Counted from the stretch's first letter, positions 20,942-29,878 are shown. The stretch: 64,000 nt of DNA from Candidatus Desulfopertinax cowenii (GCA_001899445.1 MPOA01000003.1:1-64000), one strand, 5' to 3'. Numbers and translations are program-made. The notes: generated by a model from the letters alone, not told the origin.

Positions 20942-22178
20942 CATTTCGAAAATAGTATCGGGCCGGCGGGAGGCCGGGGATTCCTTGCGTTACCACCGCC
21001 GGCCGAAGGCCTTGGGTCCCGTGGTGGTCTGGAACTCTACCCGGATCTGCAACCTGAAATGTAAACACTGCTATGCCAGCGCCGTTACCCGGCGCGATCC
21101 GGACGAACTAACCACGGCCGAGGCCCGGCGGCTGATCGACGATCTGGCCGCGGCGCACGTGCCGGTGCTGCTGTTTTCGGGGGGCGAGCCGCTCTTGCGG
21201 CCCGATTTCTACGAACTGGCCGGTTACGCCCGGGGAAAGGGTTTACGGCCGGTGATCTCCACCAACGGCACGCTGATCACCCGCGAGGTGGCCTGGAAGC
21301 TGAAGCAACTCGGGGTCGGCTACGTGGGGGTGAGCATCGACGGCATCCGGGAGACCAACGACCGGATCCGAGGTTTCGACGGTGCCTTCGAGGCGGCACT
21401 GGAAGGCATCCGCCACTGCGTGGCCATCGGACAGCGGGTCGGACTGCGCTTCACCATCACCCGTTACAACTACCGGGAGATCGACAGTATCTTTGACCTC
21501 ATCGAGGCCGAACAGGTGAACCGGGTGTGCTTTTACCACCTGGTCTATTCCGGGCGGGGCAAGGGCTTAAAGGAACAGGACCTGACTCCCAAGGAGAAAC
21601 GGGAGGTTCTGGACCTGATCTACGCGCGGACGGTCGACCTGTGCGCCCGCGGACTGGAGAAGGAAATTCTCACGGTCGACAACCACGCCGACGCCGTGTA
21701 TATATACCTCAAGCTGAAGCAAGAGGATCCCGACCGGGCGGCTGCCGTATGGGAGTGGCTGCAAAATGCCGGGGGTAACCGGAGCGGCATCGCCATCGGG
21801 GCGGTGGACTGGTACGGCAACGTGCATCCGGACCAGTTCACCATGAACCACACCTTGGGAAACGTTCGGGAACGCAAGTTCAGCGAGATCTGGAACGACA
21901 CCACAAACCCGATCATGGCCGGGCTGAAAAACAGAAAACTCCTTCTGCGCGGGCGCTGCGCGGCCTGCCGCTGGCTCGACATCTGCAACGGCAATTTTCG
22001 GCCGCGGGCCGAGGCGGTTACCGGTGATTTTTGGGCGTCCGACCCGGCCTGCTACCTCACCGACGCCGAGATCGGGTTACTAAAGGAAAGGGGTAATCCC
22101 GGTGAAAATACGGATGCGCAGGTTGCGCCAGGGACCGGTAATACGGCGCTTGGTGCGAGAGACGTGGCTCGGGCTTGA
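20934..22178 (+). CDS. nirJ1: Radical SAM protein NirJ1-like (AhbC/AhbD-type)
   Basis: Radical SAM enzyme of about 414 residues. The cluster motif CNLKCKHC is followed by LLFSGGEPLLRPDF, and C-terminal cysteines (CAACRWLDIC) form a SPASM/twitch-like auxiliary site. Related AhbC and AhbD remove acetate groups from didecarboxysiroheme and convert Fe-coproporphyrin III to heme; which reaction this one does is inference. The start is probably TTG 20934 (GGTGGGAG 8 nt upstream); GTG 20919 or 20925 are alternatives. Its 3' end overlaps hemB by 77 nt in another frame. Confidence 0.85.
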   Translation: MLSISKIVSGRREAGDSLRYHRRPKALGPVVVWNSTRICNLKCKHCYASAVTRRDPDELTTAEARRLIDDLAAAHVPVLLFSGGEPLLRPDFYELAGYARGKGLRPVISTNGTLITREVAWKLKQLGVGYVGVSIDGIRETNDRIRGFDGAFEAALEGIRHCVAIGQRVGLRFTITRYNYREIDSIFDLIEAEQVNRVCFYHLVYSGRGKGLKEQDLTPKEKREVLDLIYARTVDLCARGLEKEILTVDNHADAVYIYLKLKQEDPDRAAAVWEWLQNAGGNRSGIAIGAVDWYGNVHPDQFTMNHTLGNVRERKFSEIWNDTTNPIMAGLKNRKLLLRGRCAACRWLDICNGNFRPRAEAVTGDFWASDPACYLTDAEIGLLKERGNPGENTDAQVAPGTGNTALGARDVARA

Positions 22179-23070
22179 CGACCTGATCTACCCGGTGTTC
22201 ATCACCGCGGGCCGAGGGGTGGTCCAGCCCGTTGCCGCCATGCCCGGGGTGAGCCGCTACTCCGTCGACACCCTGCCCCGGCTCCTCGACGAGGTCGTGG
22301 AACTGGGTATTCCAGGGATCATCGTGTTCGGTGTTCCGGACACCAAGGACGAACGGGCCACCGCGGCCTATGACCCGGGCGGGGTGGTGCAGCGGGGAGT
22401 GGCGGCGATCAAGGAGCGTTACCCGGAACTCCTGGTAATCACGGACGTCTGCCTGTGCGCCTACACCGATCATGGGCACTGCGGCTTGGTAAAGAACGGC
22501 GAGATCCTGAACGATCCCTCCGTGGAACTGTTGGCCCGCACGGCGCTCTCGCACGCGCGCGCCGGTGCCGACGTGGTCGCTCCCTCCGACATGCTGGACG
22601 GCCGGGTCGGGGCGATCCGGGACCTACTGGACGCCGAGGGATACAATCACATCCCGATAATGTCCTACGCCGCCAAGTACGCCTCCGCCTTTTACGGTCC
22701 GTTCCGGGAAGCGGCCAGCTCTGCGCCGCAATTCGGCGACCGCCGCTCTTACCAGATGGACCCGGCCAACGCCTTGGAGGCGCTGCGCGAGGTGGCGCTC
22801 GACCTGGAGGAGGGGGCCGACATCGTGATGGTCAAACCGGCTCTGGCTTACCTAGACGTCATCCGGCGGATTAAGGATACCTTTGAGGTGCCGCTGGCGG
22901 CTTATAACGTCAGCGGCGAGTATTCCTTCGTCAAGGCCGCTGCGGAGAAGGGCTGGGTGGACGAGCGGGCCCTGGTGCTGGAGATGTTGACCGGAATGAA
23001 GCGGGCGGGCGCCGATATCATCCTGACCTATTTCGCCCCGGACGTGGCCCGCTGGCTGAGGGAGGCATAA
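22102..23070 (+). CDS. hemB: Delta-aminolevulinic acid dehydratase
   Basis: Porphobilinogen synthase, 322 residues. The cysteine-rich loop DVCLCAYTDHGHCG indicates a zinc-dependent enzyme. The two active-site lysine regions are SYAAKYASAFYGPFR and MVKPALAYLD. GTG 22102 begins inside the end of nirJ1; ATG 22114 is a second option. Its place between two radical SAM genes ties general tetrapyrrole synthesis to the siroheme branch. Confidence 0.95.
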   Translation: MKIRMRRLRQGPVIRRLVRETWLGLDDLIYPVFITAGRGVVQPVAAMPGVSRYSVDTLPRLLDEVVELGIPGIIVFGVPDTKDERATAAYDPGGVVQRGVAAIKERYPELLVITDVCLCAYTDHGHCGLVKNGEILNDPSVELLARTALSHARAGADVVAPSDMLDGRVGAIRDLLDAEGYNHIPIMSYAAKYASAFYGPFREAASSAPQFGDRRSYQMDPANALEALREVALDLEEGADIVMVKPALAYLDVIRRIKDTFEVPLAAYNVSGEYSFVKAAAEKGWVDERALVLEMLTGMKRAGADIILTYFAPDVARWLREA

Positions 23071-23072
23071 AG

Positions 23073-24077
23073 GTGCTGGTATCCTGGAACACCACGAACA
23101 TGTGCAACCTGGCCTGCGCCCACTGTTACCGCGACGCGGGACAGCGGGCCGAGGACGAGCTGACCACGACCGAGGGGATGGCCCTGATCGACGAGATTGC
23201 CGCGGCCGGGTTCAAGATCATGATTTTTTCGGGCGGGGAGCCGCTGATGCGCCCGGACATTTGCGAACTGATCGCGCATGCTGCCGGCCGGGGCTTGCGC
23301 CCGGTGCTGGGTTCCAACGGCACCATGCTCACGAAGGAGGTGGCCCGCCGCCTGGTGGAAGCCGGGGCTCAGGCCATCGGAATCAGCCTGGACAGCGTCG
23401 ACCCCACGGCCCACGACCGCTTCCGGGCGGAGCAGGGCTCCTGGCAAGCTGCCGTGGACGGGATGAAAAGCTGCCGGGCCGTTGGTCTATCCTTTCAGCT
23501 GCACACCACGGTCATGGACTGGAACTACGACGAGGTCGAAAAACTGACCGACCTAGCCATAGAATTGGGCTGCATAGCGCACCACGTTTTTTTTCTAGTG
23601 CCCACCGGCCGGGGCGCGGACATTGAACACACCAGCCTACGCGCCGTCCAGTACGAGCGCCTGCTGCGCCGACTGTTGAAAAAGCAGGAGTCCGTGGGCC
23701 TGGAGGTGAAACCGACCTGCGCCCCACAGTTCATCCGGATTGCGGACCAGTTGGGGGTCAAGACCCGTTTTCAGCGGGGCTGCCTGGCCGGGATCGCCTA
23801 CTGCTTGATCAATCCGGTGGGGGACTTGCAGGCATGTGCCTACCTCGATACACCGGTCGGCAACGTTCGGGAGACGCCCTTCGGGAAGCTGTGGCGGGAG
23901 GCCGAACTGTTTCGGGATCTGCGTTCCCGGCAATACAAGGGGAATTGCGGCACCTGTGACTACCGCGACACCTGCGGCGGGTGCCGGGCGCGGGCCAAAT
24001 TTTACCACGGGGACCACATGGCCGAAGAACCGTGGTGTCTGTACCGCAGGGGGAAGATTGAACATGCAGCTCGATAG
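23073..24077 (+). CDS. nirJ2: Radical SAM protein NirJ2-like (AhbC/AhbD-type)
   Basis: Radical SAM protein of 334 residues with CNLACAHC, IFSGGEPLMRPDI, and C-terminal cysteines (CLAGIAYC, CGTCDYRDTCGGC) for a second cluster. Paralogue of the nirJ1 product two genes upstream. In anaerobes these pairs sit with ahbA/ahbB and act in the siroheme-to-heme or heme d1 pathways. With no denitrification genes in view, heme b synthesis is the more likely role. GTG start 3 nt after hemB; the end overlaps ahbA by 14 nt. Confidence 0.85.
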   Translation: MLVSWNTTNMCNLACAHCYRDAGQRAEDELTTTEGMALIDEIAAAGFKIMIFSGGEPLMRPDICELIAHAAGRGLRPVLGSNGTMLTKEVARRLVEAGAQAIGISLDSVDPTAHDRFRAEQGSWQAAVDGMKSCRAVGLSFQLHTTVMDWNYDEVEKLTDLAIELGCIAHHVFFLVPTGRGADIEHTSLRAVQYERLLRRLLKKQESVGLEVKPTCAPQFIRIADQLGVKTRFQRGCLAGIAYCLINPVGDLQACAYLDTPVGNVRETPFGKLWREAELFRDLRSRQYKGNCGTCDYRDTCGGCRARAKFYHGDHMAEEPWCLYRRGKIEHAAR

Positions 24078-24537
24078 CACGGACCGCAGGCTGTTGGAAA
24101 TCATCCAGCGGCAGATCCCGCTTGTACCCCGGCCCTACCTGGAGATCGCCCGGGAATTGGGCCTCGAGGAGACGGAGGTGCTGGAACGGCTCGGCCGGCT
24201 TCGGAAAGCCGGGATCATCCGGCGTATGGGCGGGTTTTTCGATTCGCGACAGCTGGGTTACACCGGCACGCTGTGCGCCATTCAGGTGCCCGAGACCCGC
24301 ATAGAAGAAGTCGCCGCCGTGATCAACGCCTACCCCGAGGTGAGCCACAACTACCTGCGCACCCACGAGTACAACATGTGGTTTACGGTGCTGGCTTCCT
24401 CGCCGGCGGAGGTGGACCGGATTATTGACGAAATCAAGACGCGCACCGGAATCGACTACGTGTTGAGTCTGCCGGCCGAGCGGGTATTTAAGATCAAGGT
24501 GAAGTTTGACGTGTCCGAGGTGCCCGATGCTCAGTGA
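24064..24537 (+). CDS. ahbA: Siroheme decarboxylase subunit, AhbA-like
   Basis: A 157-residue protein of AsnC/Lrp-like fold: N-terminal winged-helix part (LDSTDRRLLEIIQ, GRLRKAGIIRRMGGFF) and a C-terminal ferredoxin-like domain (HNYLRTHEYNMWFTVLA). In anaerobes AhbA and AhbB form the enzyme that decarboxylates siroheme at C12 and C18. The DNA-binding-like fold could mislead annotation as a regulator, but position between nirJ2 and ahbB supports the enzyme. The alpha/beta naming is by order only. Confidence 0.83.
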   Translation: MQLDSTDRRLLEIIQRQIPLVPRPYLEIARELGLEETEVLERLGRLRKAGIIRRMGGFFDSRQLGYTGTLCAIQVPETRIEEVAAVINAYPEVSHNYLRTHEYNMWFTVLASSPAEVDRIIDEIKTRTGIDYVLSLPAERVFKIKVKFDVSEVPDAQ

Positions 24538-24994
24538 CTTTGAAAAGCGGGTGATCCGAGAACTTGGGGGCGACCTACCCCTGGAGAGCAGTCCATTCGC
24601 GGACATGGCCCGGCACCTGAACGTGACCGAGGAGCAGCTGCTAGACACCATCAGGGATTTCCTGCGGCGGGGCCTGCTGCGGCGCTTCGGTGCGGCCCTG
24701 CGGCACCAGCGGGTCGGCTACGGTGGCAACGCCCTGGTGGCCTGGGTGGTGCCGCCGGACCGAATTGAAGAAGTCGGCCGGGCGGTCGCGGCGTTCCCGG
24801 AGGTGACCCACTGTTACCAGCGAGCAACGGCGCCGGGCTGGCCGTACAACCTCTACTCAATGGTACACCGGCGCTCCGAGGCCGAGTGCCGGGAGTTAGT
24901 GCGCCAGATCAGTGCGGCAGTTAACGTCAAGGATTACATCGTGCTCTTTAGCACCGCCGAGCTGAAGCGGAGCAGCATGCAGTATTTCCGGTAG
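24527..24994 (+). CDS. ahbB: Siroheme decarboxylase subunit, AhbB-like
   Basis: A 155-residue second member of the AsnC-like pair: N-terminal helix-turn-helix-like part, [21 protein letters not shown] at the domain junction, and a C-terminal domain with [25 protein letters not shown]-type residues at this junction are conserved in siroheme decarboxylases. ATG 24527 overlaps ahbA by 11 nt, implying matched translation of the two subunits. Confidence 0.83.
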   Translation: MLSDFEKRVIRELGGDLPLESSPFADMARHLNVTEEQLLDTIRDFLRRGLLRRFGAALRHQRVGYGGNALVAWVVPPDRIEEVGRAVAAFPEVTHCYQRATAPGWPYNLYSMVHRRSEAECRELVRQISAAVNVKDYIVLFSTAELKRSSMQYFR

Positions 24995-25047
24995 TAAGAG
25001 CGGCGGTCGCCGAATCGCGGCACAACACACCAGACAGGAGGGGTTTC

Positions 25048-26346
25048 ATGGGCTGGGATTTTTCCCGATCGGAAACGCTGTTTGCAGAAGCGCGAGAATA
25101 CATGCCGGGCGGCGTGAACAGCCCGGTGCGTGCTTTTAAGGCGGTAGGTGGCAACCCGGTTTTTTTTACCCGCGGGGAAGGCGCCCTACTTTTCGACGTC
25201 GACGGAAATCAGTACGTTGATTACGTCGCCTCCTGGGGTCCGTTGATCCTGGGGCACGCCGCTCCGGTGGTGGTCAGGGCGCTAAAGGAGTGTGCCGAGT
25301 ACGGCACCAGTTTCGGGGCTCCCACCGAACTGGAGACCGAACTGGCCCGGTTGCTGGTGGAGGCGCTGCCGTCGGTGGAACTGGTGCGGCTGGTGAACTC
25401 CGGCACCGAGGCCACCATGAGCGCGTTGCGGCTGGCGCGGGCCTACACCAAGCGCGAAAAGATCGTCAAGTTTGAAGGCTGCTACCACGGTCACGCCGAC
25501 GCGCTGCTGGTCAAGGCCGGCTCGGGCGCACTGACGCTGGGCGTGCCGACCAGCCCCGGGGTGCCGGAGGACACCGCCCGAAACACCATCGTAGCGGACT
25601 TCAACGACCTGGAGGGACTGCGGGAACTCTTCGCCCGGAGCGGGGAGGAGATCGCCGCCGTGATCGTGGAGCCGGTACCCGGCAACATGGGTGTCATCCT
25701 GCCCCGACCGGGATTCCTGGAAGGTTTGCGTGAACTGACCAGGCGGTACGGTACCCTGCTGATCTTCGACGAGGTGATCACGGGCTTTAGGGTGGCCTAC
25801 GGCGGCGCCCAGAGCCTTTACGACGTACACCCCGATTTGACCTGCCTAGGCAAGATTATCGGCGGCGGGCTGCCGGTGGGCGCCTACGGCGGTCGCCGCG
25901 AGATCATGGAACTGGTCGCGCCTGTGGGTCCGGTGTACCAGGCCGGCACGCTGTCCGGAAACCCCCTGGCCATGGTCGCCGGCATTGCCACGCTGCAAAC
26001 CCTGGCGCAGCCCGGCACCTACGCAGAACTGGAGCGCAAGGCAGCCCGCTTGGCCGCCGGCCTGCAAAAAGCGGCGGCGGAATCCGGGGCGGAAGTGTTT
26101 TTTACCCGGGTCGGCTCGATGCTGTGTACCTTCTTCCAGCCCGGACCGGTAACCGACTTTGCGAGCGCGGTGCGTTCCGACACGGCCCGGTACGCCCGTT
26201 TTTTCCGGGCGCTCCTAGAGCACGGCGTGTATATCGCCCCGGCGCAGTTCGAGGCGATGTTCGTGTCCACCGCCCACACCGACGAACACATCGACCGGAC
26301 GGTGGCGGCGTGCGCCGCGGCCTTCCGGGAAGCCTTCGCGGAATAG
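25048..26346 (+). CDS. hemL: Glutamate-1-semialdehyde 2,1-aminomutase
   Basis: PLP enzyme converting glutamate-1-semialdehyde to 5-aminolevulinate; 432 residues. [15 protein letters not shown] near the N-terminus is characteristic. The PLP-binding Asp is in [12 protein letters not shown], and the Schiff-base lysine is in [25 protein letters not shown] stands before ATG 25048. It closes the operon, so every gene from glutamyl-tRNA to siroheme decarboxylation is in one run. Confidence 0.96.
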   Translation: MGWDFSRSETLFAEAREYMPGGVNSPVRAFKAVGGNPVFFTRGEGALLFDVDGNQYVDYVASWGPLILGHAAPVVVRALKECAEYGTSFGAPTELETELARLLVEALPSVELVRLVNSGTEATMSALRLARAYTKREKIVKFEGCYHGHADALLVKAGSGALTLGVPTSPGVPEDTARNTIVADFNDLEGLRELFARSGEEIAAVIVEPVPGNMGVILPRPGFLEGLRELTRRYGTLLIFDEVITGFRVAYGGAQSLYDVHPDLTCLGKIIGGGLPVGAYGGRREIMELVAPVGPVYQAGTLSGNPLAMVAGIATLQTLAQPGTYAELERKAARLAAGLQKAAAESGAEVFFTRVGSMLCTFFQPGPVTDFASAVRSDTARYARFFRALLEHGVYIAPAQFEAMFVSTAHTDEHIDRTVAACAAAFREAFAE

Positions 26347-26463
26347 GGAGCCTGGAGCCGTTGACTACGCTCTACGATGTCGCCTTTACCGGCGGTTTCT
26401 AGGCTCGTGGCGGTCATCGGCTCCGGGAGCTGCTGTATGGATGTTTGAAAGGTGGTATGTGAA

Positions 26464-26805
26464 ATGCCCGTGGAAGTGTTGGTGATCGGGGAGCACCCGG
26501 AGGAGGGCGGGGCGCCGTTTTGACCGCCGAACGGAGTCGGGGCCGGGTTGCCCCTGGATGCCCAGTTTAAAATTTTGCAGGGTGTAATGAAGAACATGTA
26601 CGGAGAGCGGGTCTCCGTTGCGTACCGCCAGTATTCCCGCGTGGAAGACGGTAAACTCCGCAGAAAGGTCCTGCCGCTGCCAGCGGTGGTCATTGACGGC
26701 GAGGTCGTTCTCCGCGGGCAGCTCCACATCCAGATTATTGTCAGCCGGCTGGCTGAAATAGGTCTAACCCCGCATCTGTCCGAAAAAAGGAAGCGAAAAA
26801 CTTAA
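26464..26805 (+). CDS. Candidate selenoprotein, thioredoxin-fold, UGA at codon 20
   Basis: One frame runs from ATG 26464 (AAAGGTGG 8 nt upstream) to TAA 26805, broken only by TGA at 26521-26523. Read through, it gives 113 residues: first strand VEVLVIG, a loop ending GAPF-U-PPNG, helix LDAQFKILQGVMKNMY, second strand, then LPLPAVVIDGEVV with a cis-proline position and a last helix. The TGA falls where thioredoxin-fold proteins carry their redox cysteine. No cysteine occurs elsewhere. A hairpin 20 nt after the TGA resembles a bacterial SECIS. Alternatives are a nonsense mutation or sequencing error, or translation starting at TTG 26548 (85 residues). Function unknown; small redox protein is inferred. 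Confidence 0.65.
26539..26554 (+). promoter_or_regulatory. SECIS-like hairpin
   Basis: GGGGC (26539-26543) pairs with GCCCC (26550-26554) around a six-base loop CGGGTT. Twenty bases separate the TGA from the loop, and the second loop base is G. Both agree with the bacterial SECIS pattern as I recall it (small apical loop with an early G, roughly 16-37 nt from the UGA). Confidence 0.5.
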
Positions 26806-26811
26806 AGCCCC

Positions 26812-26836
26812 AAGCGGTGCCCGGAAGGCACCGCTT
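26812..26836. terminator. Bidirectional terminator between selenoprotein gene and hsp20
   Basis: AAGCGGTGCC-CGGA-GGCACCGCTT is a near-perfect hairpin between two convergent genes. Its T-tract is weak on the plus strand; on the minus strand GGGGCTTT follows. Confidence 0.65.
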
Positions 26837-27265
26837 TCAGTTGATGTCTACCCGGTAGGATCTTTGCTTTCGCCCCGCTTCGGTTTTGGGGATGCGAATC
26901 TCCAGCAACCCGTTTTCAAAGCGTCCTTTAGCCTCCCCCGGTTTCACCTCCACCGGAAGCGGCAGGGTGCGGGAAAAGCTGCCGTAAAAGCGTTCGCTGT
27001 GGATATAGTCCTCATCCTTGATGTCGTGAACGCGCCGGATTTCGCCCCGGATAGAGATACTGTCCTTGGTGACGTTGACTTCGATGTCGTCCTTCGAGGG
27101 GACGCCTGGAAGTTCGGCCACTGCCACCACTTCGTCTTCGGTCTGGTGGATGTCGATGCGCGGTGCGACGGTCTCGCGCATACCCGCCCGTAAAAAGTCC
27201 CACATCCGGTTCATATGTTCGCGCAGCGTGTTCAGTTCGGGGGGATCCCAACGCCTCAGCCCCAT
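26837..27265 (-). CDS. Small heat shock protein Hsp20
   Basis: An ATP-independent chaperone of 142 residues. The alpha-crystallin domain runs from about residue 38 to 130, with PRIDIHQTEDEVVAVAELPGV at its start and the closing FENGLLEIRIPK. The C-terminal I-x-I-type anchor is replaced by YRVDIN. Minus-strand GAGGAGG precedes the ATG. The gene is convergent with the selenoprotein gene. Confidence 0.92.
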   Translation of the reverse strand: MGLRRWDPPELNTLREHMNRMWDFLRAGMRETVAPRIDIHQTEDEVVAVAELPGVPSKDDIEVNVTKDSISIRGEIRRVHDIKDEDYIHSERFYGSFSRTLPLPVEVKPGEAKGRFENGLLEIRIPKTEAGRKQRSYRVDIN

Positions 27266-27441
27266 AATTCGACCTCCTCGAGAGCTCCTAATACTATAAC
27301 TGCCGTTATTCTCCCAGAATGGTTGTTCTTCTATACCTCCTGATGGCCGAGGACTAAACGGAACTTATCAAGCAGGTGAACGATTGCCCAACGGCGAAAC
27401 CGGGTATTTTATACCAGTCAGAAAACGGGGAGTGTCGGCAA

Positions 27442-27975
27442 ATGGATCTGCGTGAAGAACGCCTGGCTTCGGAGTACGTGTTCCGGGGTAAAATCCTTAA
27501 AATCCGGGTGGACACGGTTCGCCTGCCGAACGGCCGGACGAGCACCCGCGAGGTGGTGGAGTACGCGGGCGCGGTGGCAATAGTGGCCCTGGATGATGAC
27601 GGCCGGGTGATCCTGGTACGCCAGTACCGTTACCCGGTGGGGGAGGAACTCCTGGAGATCCCAGCGGGCAAACTGGAGAAAGACGAGGATCCGCTGGAGT
27701 GTGCCCAGCGGGAACTGCTGGAGGAAACGGGTTATACGGCCCGGAATTGGCGGCTGCTCCGCACCTACTACTCAACACCGGGTTTCACCAGCGAAAAAAT
27801 GCACCTGTTCCTGGCCCGGAGCCTCGAAAAGGGGCAGGCGTCCACCGAGGCGGATGAATTCGTGGAAGTGGAGTTAATACCCCTGAAGCGGGCGTCGGAG
27901 TTGATTGCGGAGGGCGTGATCCGCGACGGCAAATCGCTGGTGGGTTTGCTGTCCGTGGCCCGGGAAAACGTTTAA
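27442..27975 (+). CDS. nudF: ADP-ribose pyrophosphatase, Nudix family
   Basis: A Nudix hydrolase of 177 residues. The Nudix box GKLEKDEDPLECAQRELLEETGY fits GX5EX7REUXEEXGU exactly. YRYPVGEELLEIPAG just before it and the SEKMHLFLA region after it are typical of ADP-sugar pyrophosphatases of the NudF/YqkG type. ATG 27442 has GGGGAG 9 nt upstream; earlier in-frame starts lack a binding site. Convergent with minC. Confidence 0.88.
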   Translation: MDLREERLASEYVFRGKILKIRVDTVRLPNGRTSTREVVEYAGAVAIVALDDDGRVILVRQYRYPVGEELLEIPAGKLEKDEDPLECAQRELLEETGYTARNWRLLRTYYSTPGFTSEKMHLFLARSLEKGQASTEADEFVEVELIPLKRASELIAEGVIRDGKSLVGLLSVARENV

Positions 27976-28039
27976 AGCCGGGGCTGATCACAACTCAACC
28001 ACCAGTTTGAGGAAAACAACCATTGCTGAACTTGTTGGT

Positions 28040-28654
28040 TCATCCGGTGAAGGGGGAGAAAACGATTTTCCCGCCCCAGTATACCGCTTGGTACGCTCCC
28101 GGTGGAGGGCCGGAACCGGGTTCACCGGTGAGGACGTGAGCGTTGGCGATATACACTACGGCGCCCCGAAAGTCCAGGGCCACGACCTTCGCCTGCTGAT
28201 TCCCGTGAATCCCGGCCCGGACGGTCCCGGCGCAACTACCCATAATCAGCACGTGGCCCCCGGCCTCCACCTCGGCGCCTGAGTGCACGTCACCCATGAT
28301 CACCAGGTGGCCCAGATCGTTGCGTACCTGCTGTCCGGAGCGGACACCGTGCCAGAGGATATGCGTCCGGTCGCCGGCGGGAGCCGGTACGGCGCGAGCC
28401 GACGGACGGGGCAGGGTGATGTCGGGCGCGGGCACCAGCCCGTACCCGGTCAGCAGCTGTTCCAATTCCTGCTTCTGGTGGGAGGGCAGGGAGACCGCTT
28501 CCTGGTGCAGGGTAAAACGCGCTCCGCGGAAGAAACCCTTGGCCGATTCTATTTTCCGACAAAGACTATGCTTAAGTTCATCAAAATTGCCGGTTGTGGG
28601 CAGCAAAATCACCAACCCGTTCCTGGTCCCCTTGATTTCCACCTCGCCAGCCAT
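28040..28654 (-). CDS. minC: Septum site-determining protein MinC
   Basis: Inhibitor of FtsZ assembly, 204 residues. The N-terminal domain (about 1-100) is divergent. The C-terminal beta-helix domain begins at RSGQQVRNDLGHLVIMGDV and continues HSGAEVEAGGHVLIMGSCAGTVRAGI, the MinC signature for MinD binding and dimerisation. No minD or other mre/min gene is next to it. AGAAGGGA lies upstream of the minus-strand ATG. Confidence 0.85.
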   Translation of the reverse strand: MAGEVEIKGTRNGLVILLPTTGNFDELKHSLCRKIESAKGFFRGARFTLHQEAVSLPSHQKQELEQLLTGYGLVPAPDITLPRPSARAVPAPAGDRTHILWHGVRSGQQVRNDLGHLVIMGDVHSGAEVEAGGHVLIMGSCAGTVRAGIHGNQQAKVVALDFRGAVVYIANAHVLTGEPGSGPPPGAYQAVYWGGKIVFSPFTG

Positions 28655-28825
28655 GCGGAACCGTCCCTTCTACCAAATCTTCCAAATCTTTTACCGTGAT
28701 TTCTCATTTCGATGAAACCCGACTTTTTCCCTTTCGCGCGGCATAAAAAAAACGAATCCCGTAAACCATTTAGGAAGGCCGTAAGAATCCCATCAACGGC
28801 CGCGTCCTTGAAAGGAGGCTCTTCC

Positions 28826-29878
28826 ATGCCGGAGTGGCGCAAGGATCCGGTAGTGGACCGGTGGGTGATTATCGCCACGGAAAGGGCCAAGCGCCCGAAC
28901 GAATTCCGTTGTCCCCCCGACGAACTCAATCCGGGAAGCTGTCCCCTCTGCGCGGGCAACGAAAACCAAACCCCCCCCGAAATCCTGGCTTTTCGGGAGG
29001 CCGGAACGCCGTCCAACCAGCCGGGCTGGTGGGTCCGGGTCGTACCCAATAAGTTTCCGGCGGTACGCGCCGACGAGCGGCAGTATTCGTGGCGCGACGG
29101 TGTGTACGAAGCCATGAACGGGATCGGGGCGCACGAGGTGATCGTGGAGTCCACCGACCATGAGCCCGACCTGGTAAACCAGACCGACTGGCAGGTCGAG
29201 GAAGTGCTTTGGGCCTGGAGGGCTCGTTCCCTGGACCTGCGCGCGGACACGAGGTTCAAATACATCCAGATTTTTAAAAACAAGGGCCGCACCGCCGGGG
29301 CCTCCCTGGAACACACGCACTCGCAACTCATCGGCATTCCCATGGTTCCGGTTGATGTCGCCCAGGAGTTGTCTGGTTTTCACGAGTACCGCAAAAACCA
29401 GGGTACCTGTGTGTTCTGTGACATGGTGCAGCAGGAGGTGTCTCACCGGCAAAGGGTGGTGCTGGAGAACGAACGGTTTGTGTGCCTTTCCCCTTTTGCC
29501 GCCCGGTTTCCCTTCGAGATGTGGATCGTGCCCAAGCAGCACCAGGCCGACTTCGGCCAGATCGGGGAGGACGACGTCCGGGACCTGGCGCCGATACTCC
29601 GGGGGGCGCTGGTGAAACTGGACCGGACCGTCTACCGGCCGCCGTATAACCTGGTGCTGCACACCGCTCCGGTCAACGTGGGCGGAGAGGTCTTCTACCA
29701 CTGGCACTTTGAGCTTTTGCCCCGCCTCACCATTATGGCCGGCTACGAGCTGGGCACCGGTTATTTCATCAATCCCACGCCTCCGGAATTGGCCGCGGAA
29801 GCGCTCCGCGAAACAGTGGTACCAGCGCCGCCCGAAATCCGGAGACCATTTGCAGAGGAGGTGCCGCAGTATGTTTGA
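28826..29878 (+). CDS. galT: GalT-family nucleotidyltransferase
   Basis: A HIT-superfamily nucleotidyltransferase of 350 residues, annotated by family as galactose-1-phosphate uridylyltransferase. Zinc-type cysteines are in CPLCAGNE, and the catalytic histidine triad region is SLEHTHSQLIG (HTH where classical GalT has HPH). The second half has CVFCDM and YHWHFELLPRLT. The ATG has AAAGGAGG upstream. Its last 8 nt overlap glgA, so the natural substrate may be a glycogen-related sugar nucleotide, not galactose; that is inference. Confidence 0.85.
   Translation: MPEWRKDPVVDRWVIIATERAKRPNEFRCPPDELNPGSCPLCAGNENQTPPEILAFREAGTPSNQPGWWVRVVPNKFPAVRADERQYSWRDGVYEAMNGIGAHEVIVESTDHEPDLVNQTDWQVEEVLWAWRARSLDLRADTRFKYIQIFKNKGRTAGASLEHTHSQLIGIPMVPVDVAQELSGFHEYRKNQGTCVFCDMVQQEVSHRQRVVLENERFVCLSPFAARFPFEMWIVPKQHQADFGQIGEDDVRDLAPILRGALVKLDRTVYRPPYNLVLHTAPVNVGGEVFYHWHFELLPRLTIMAGYELGTGYFINPTPPELAAEALRETVVPAPPEIRRPFAEEVPQYV

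Noticed and set aside
24064-24994. Reading the ahbA/ahbB pair as AsnC/Lrp transcription regulators
   Set aside because: Tandem overlapping copies between nirJ2 and hemL and the RRFG-type junction favour siroheme decarboxylase subunits.
26464-26805. Simple frameshift pseudogene
   Set aside because: The parts before and after the TGA are in the same frame, so no frameshift is involved; a point nonsense mutation remains possible and is listed with the finding.
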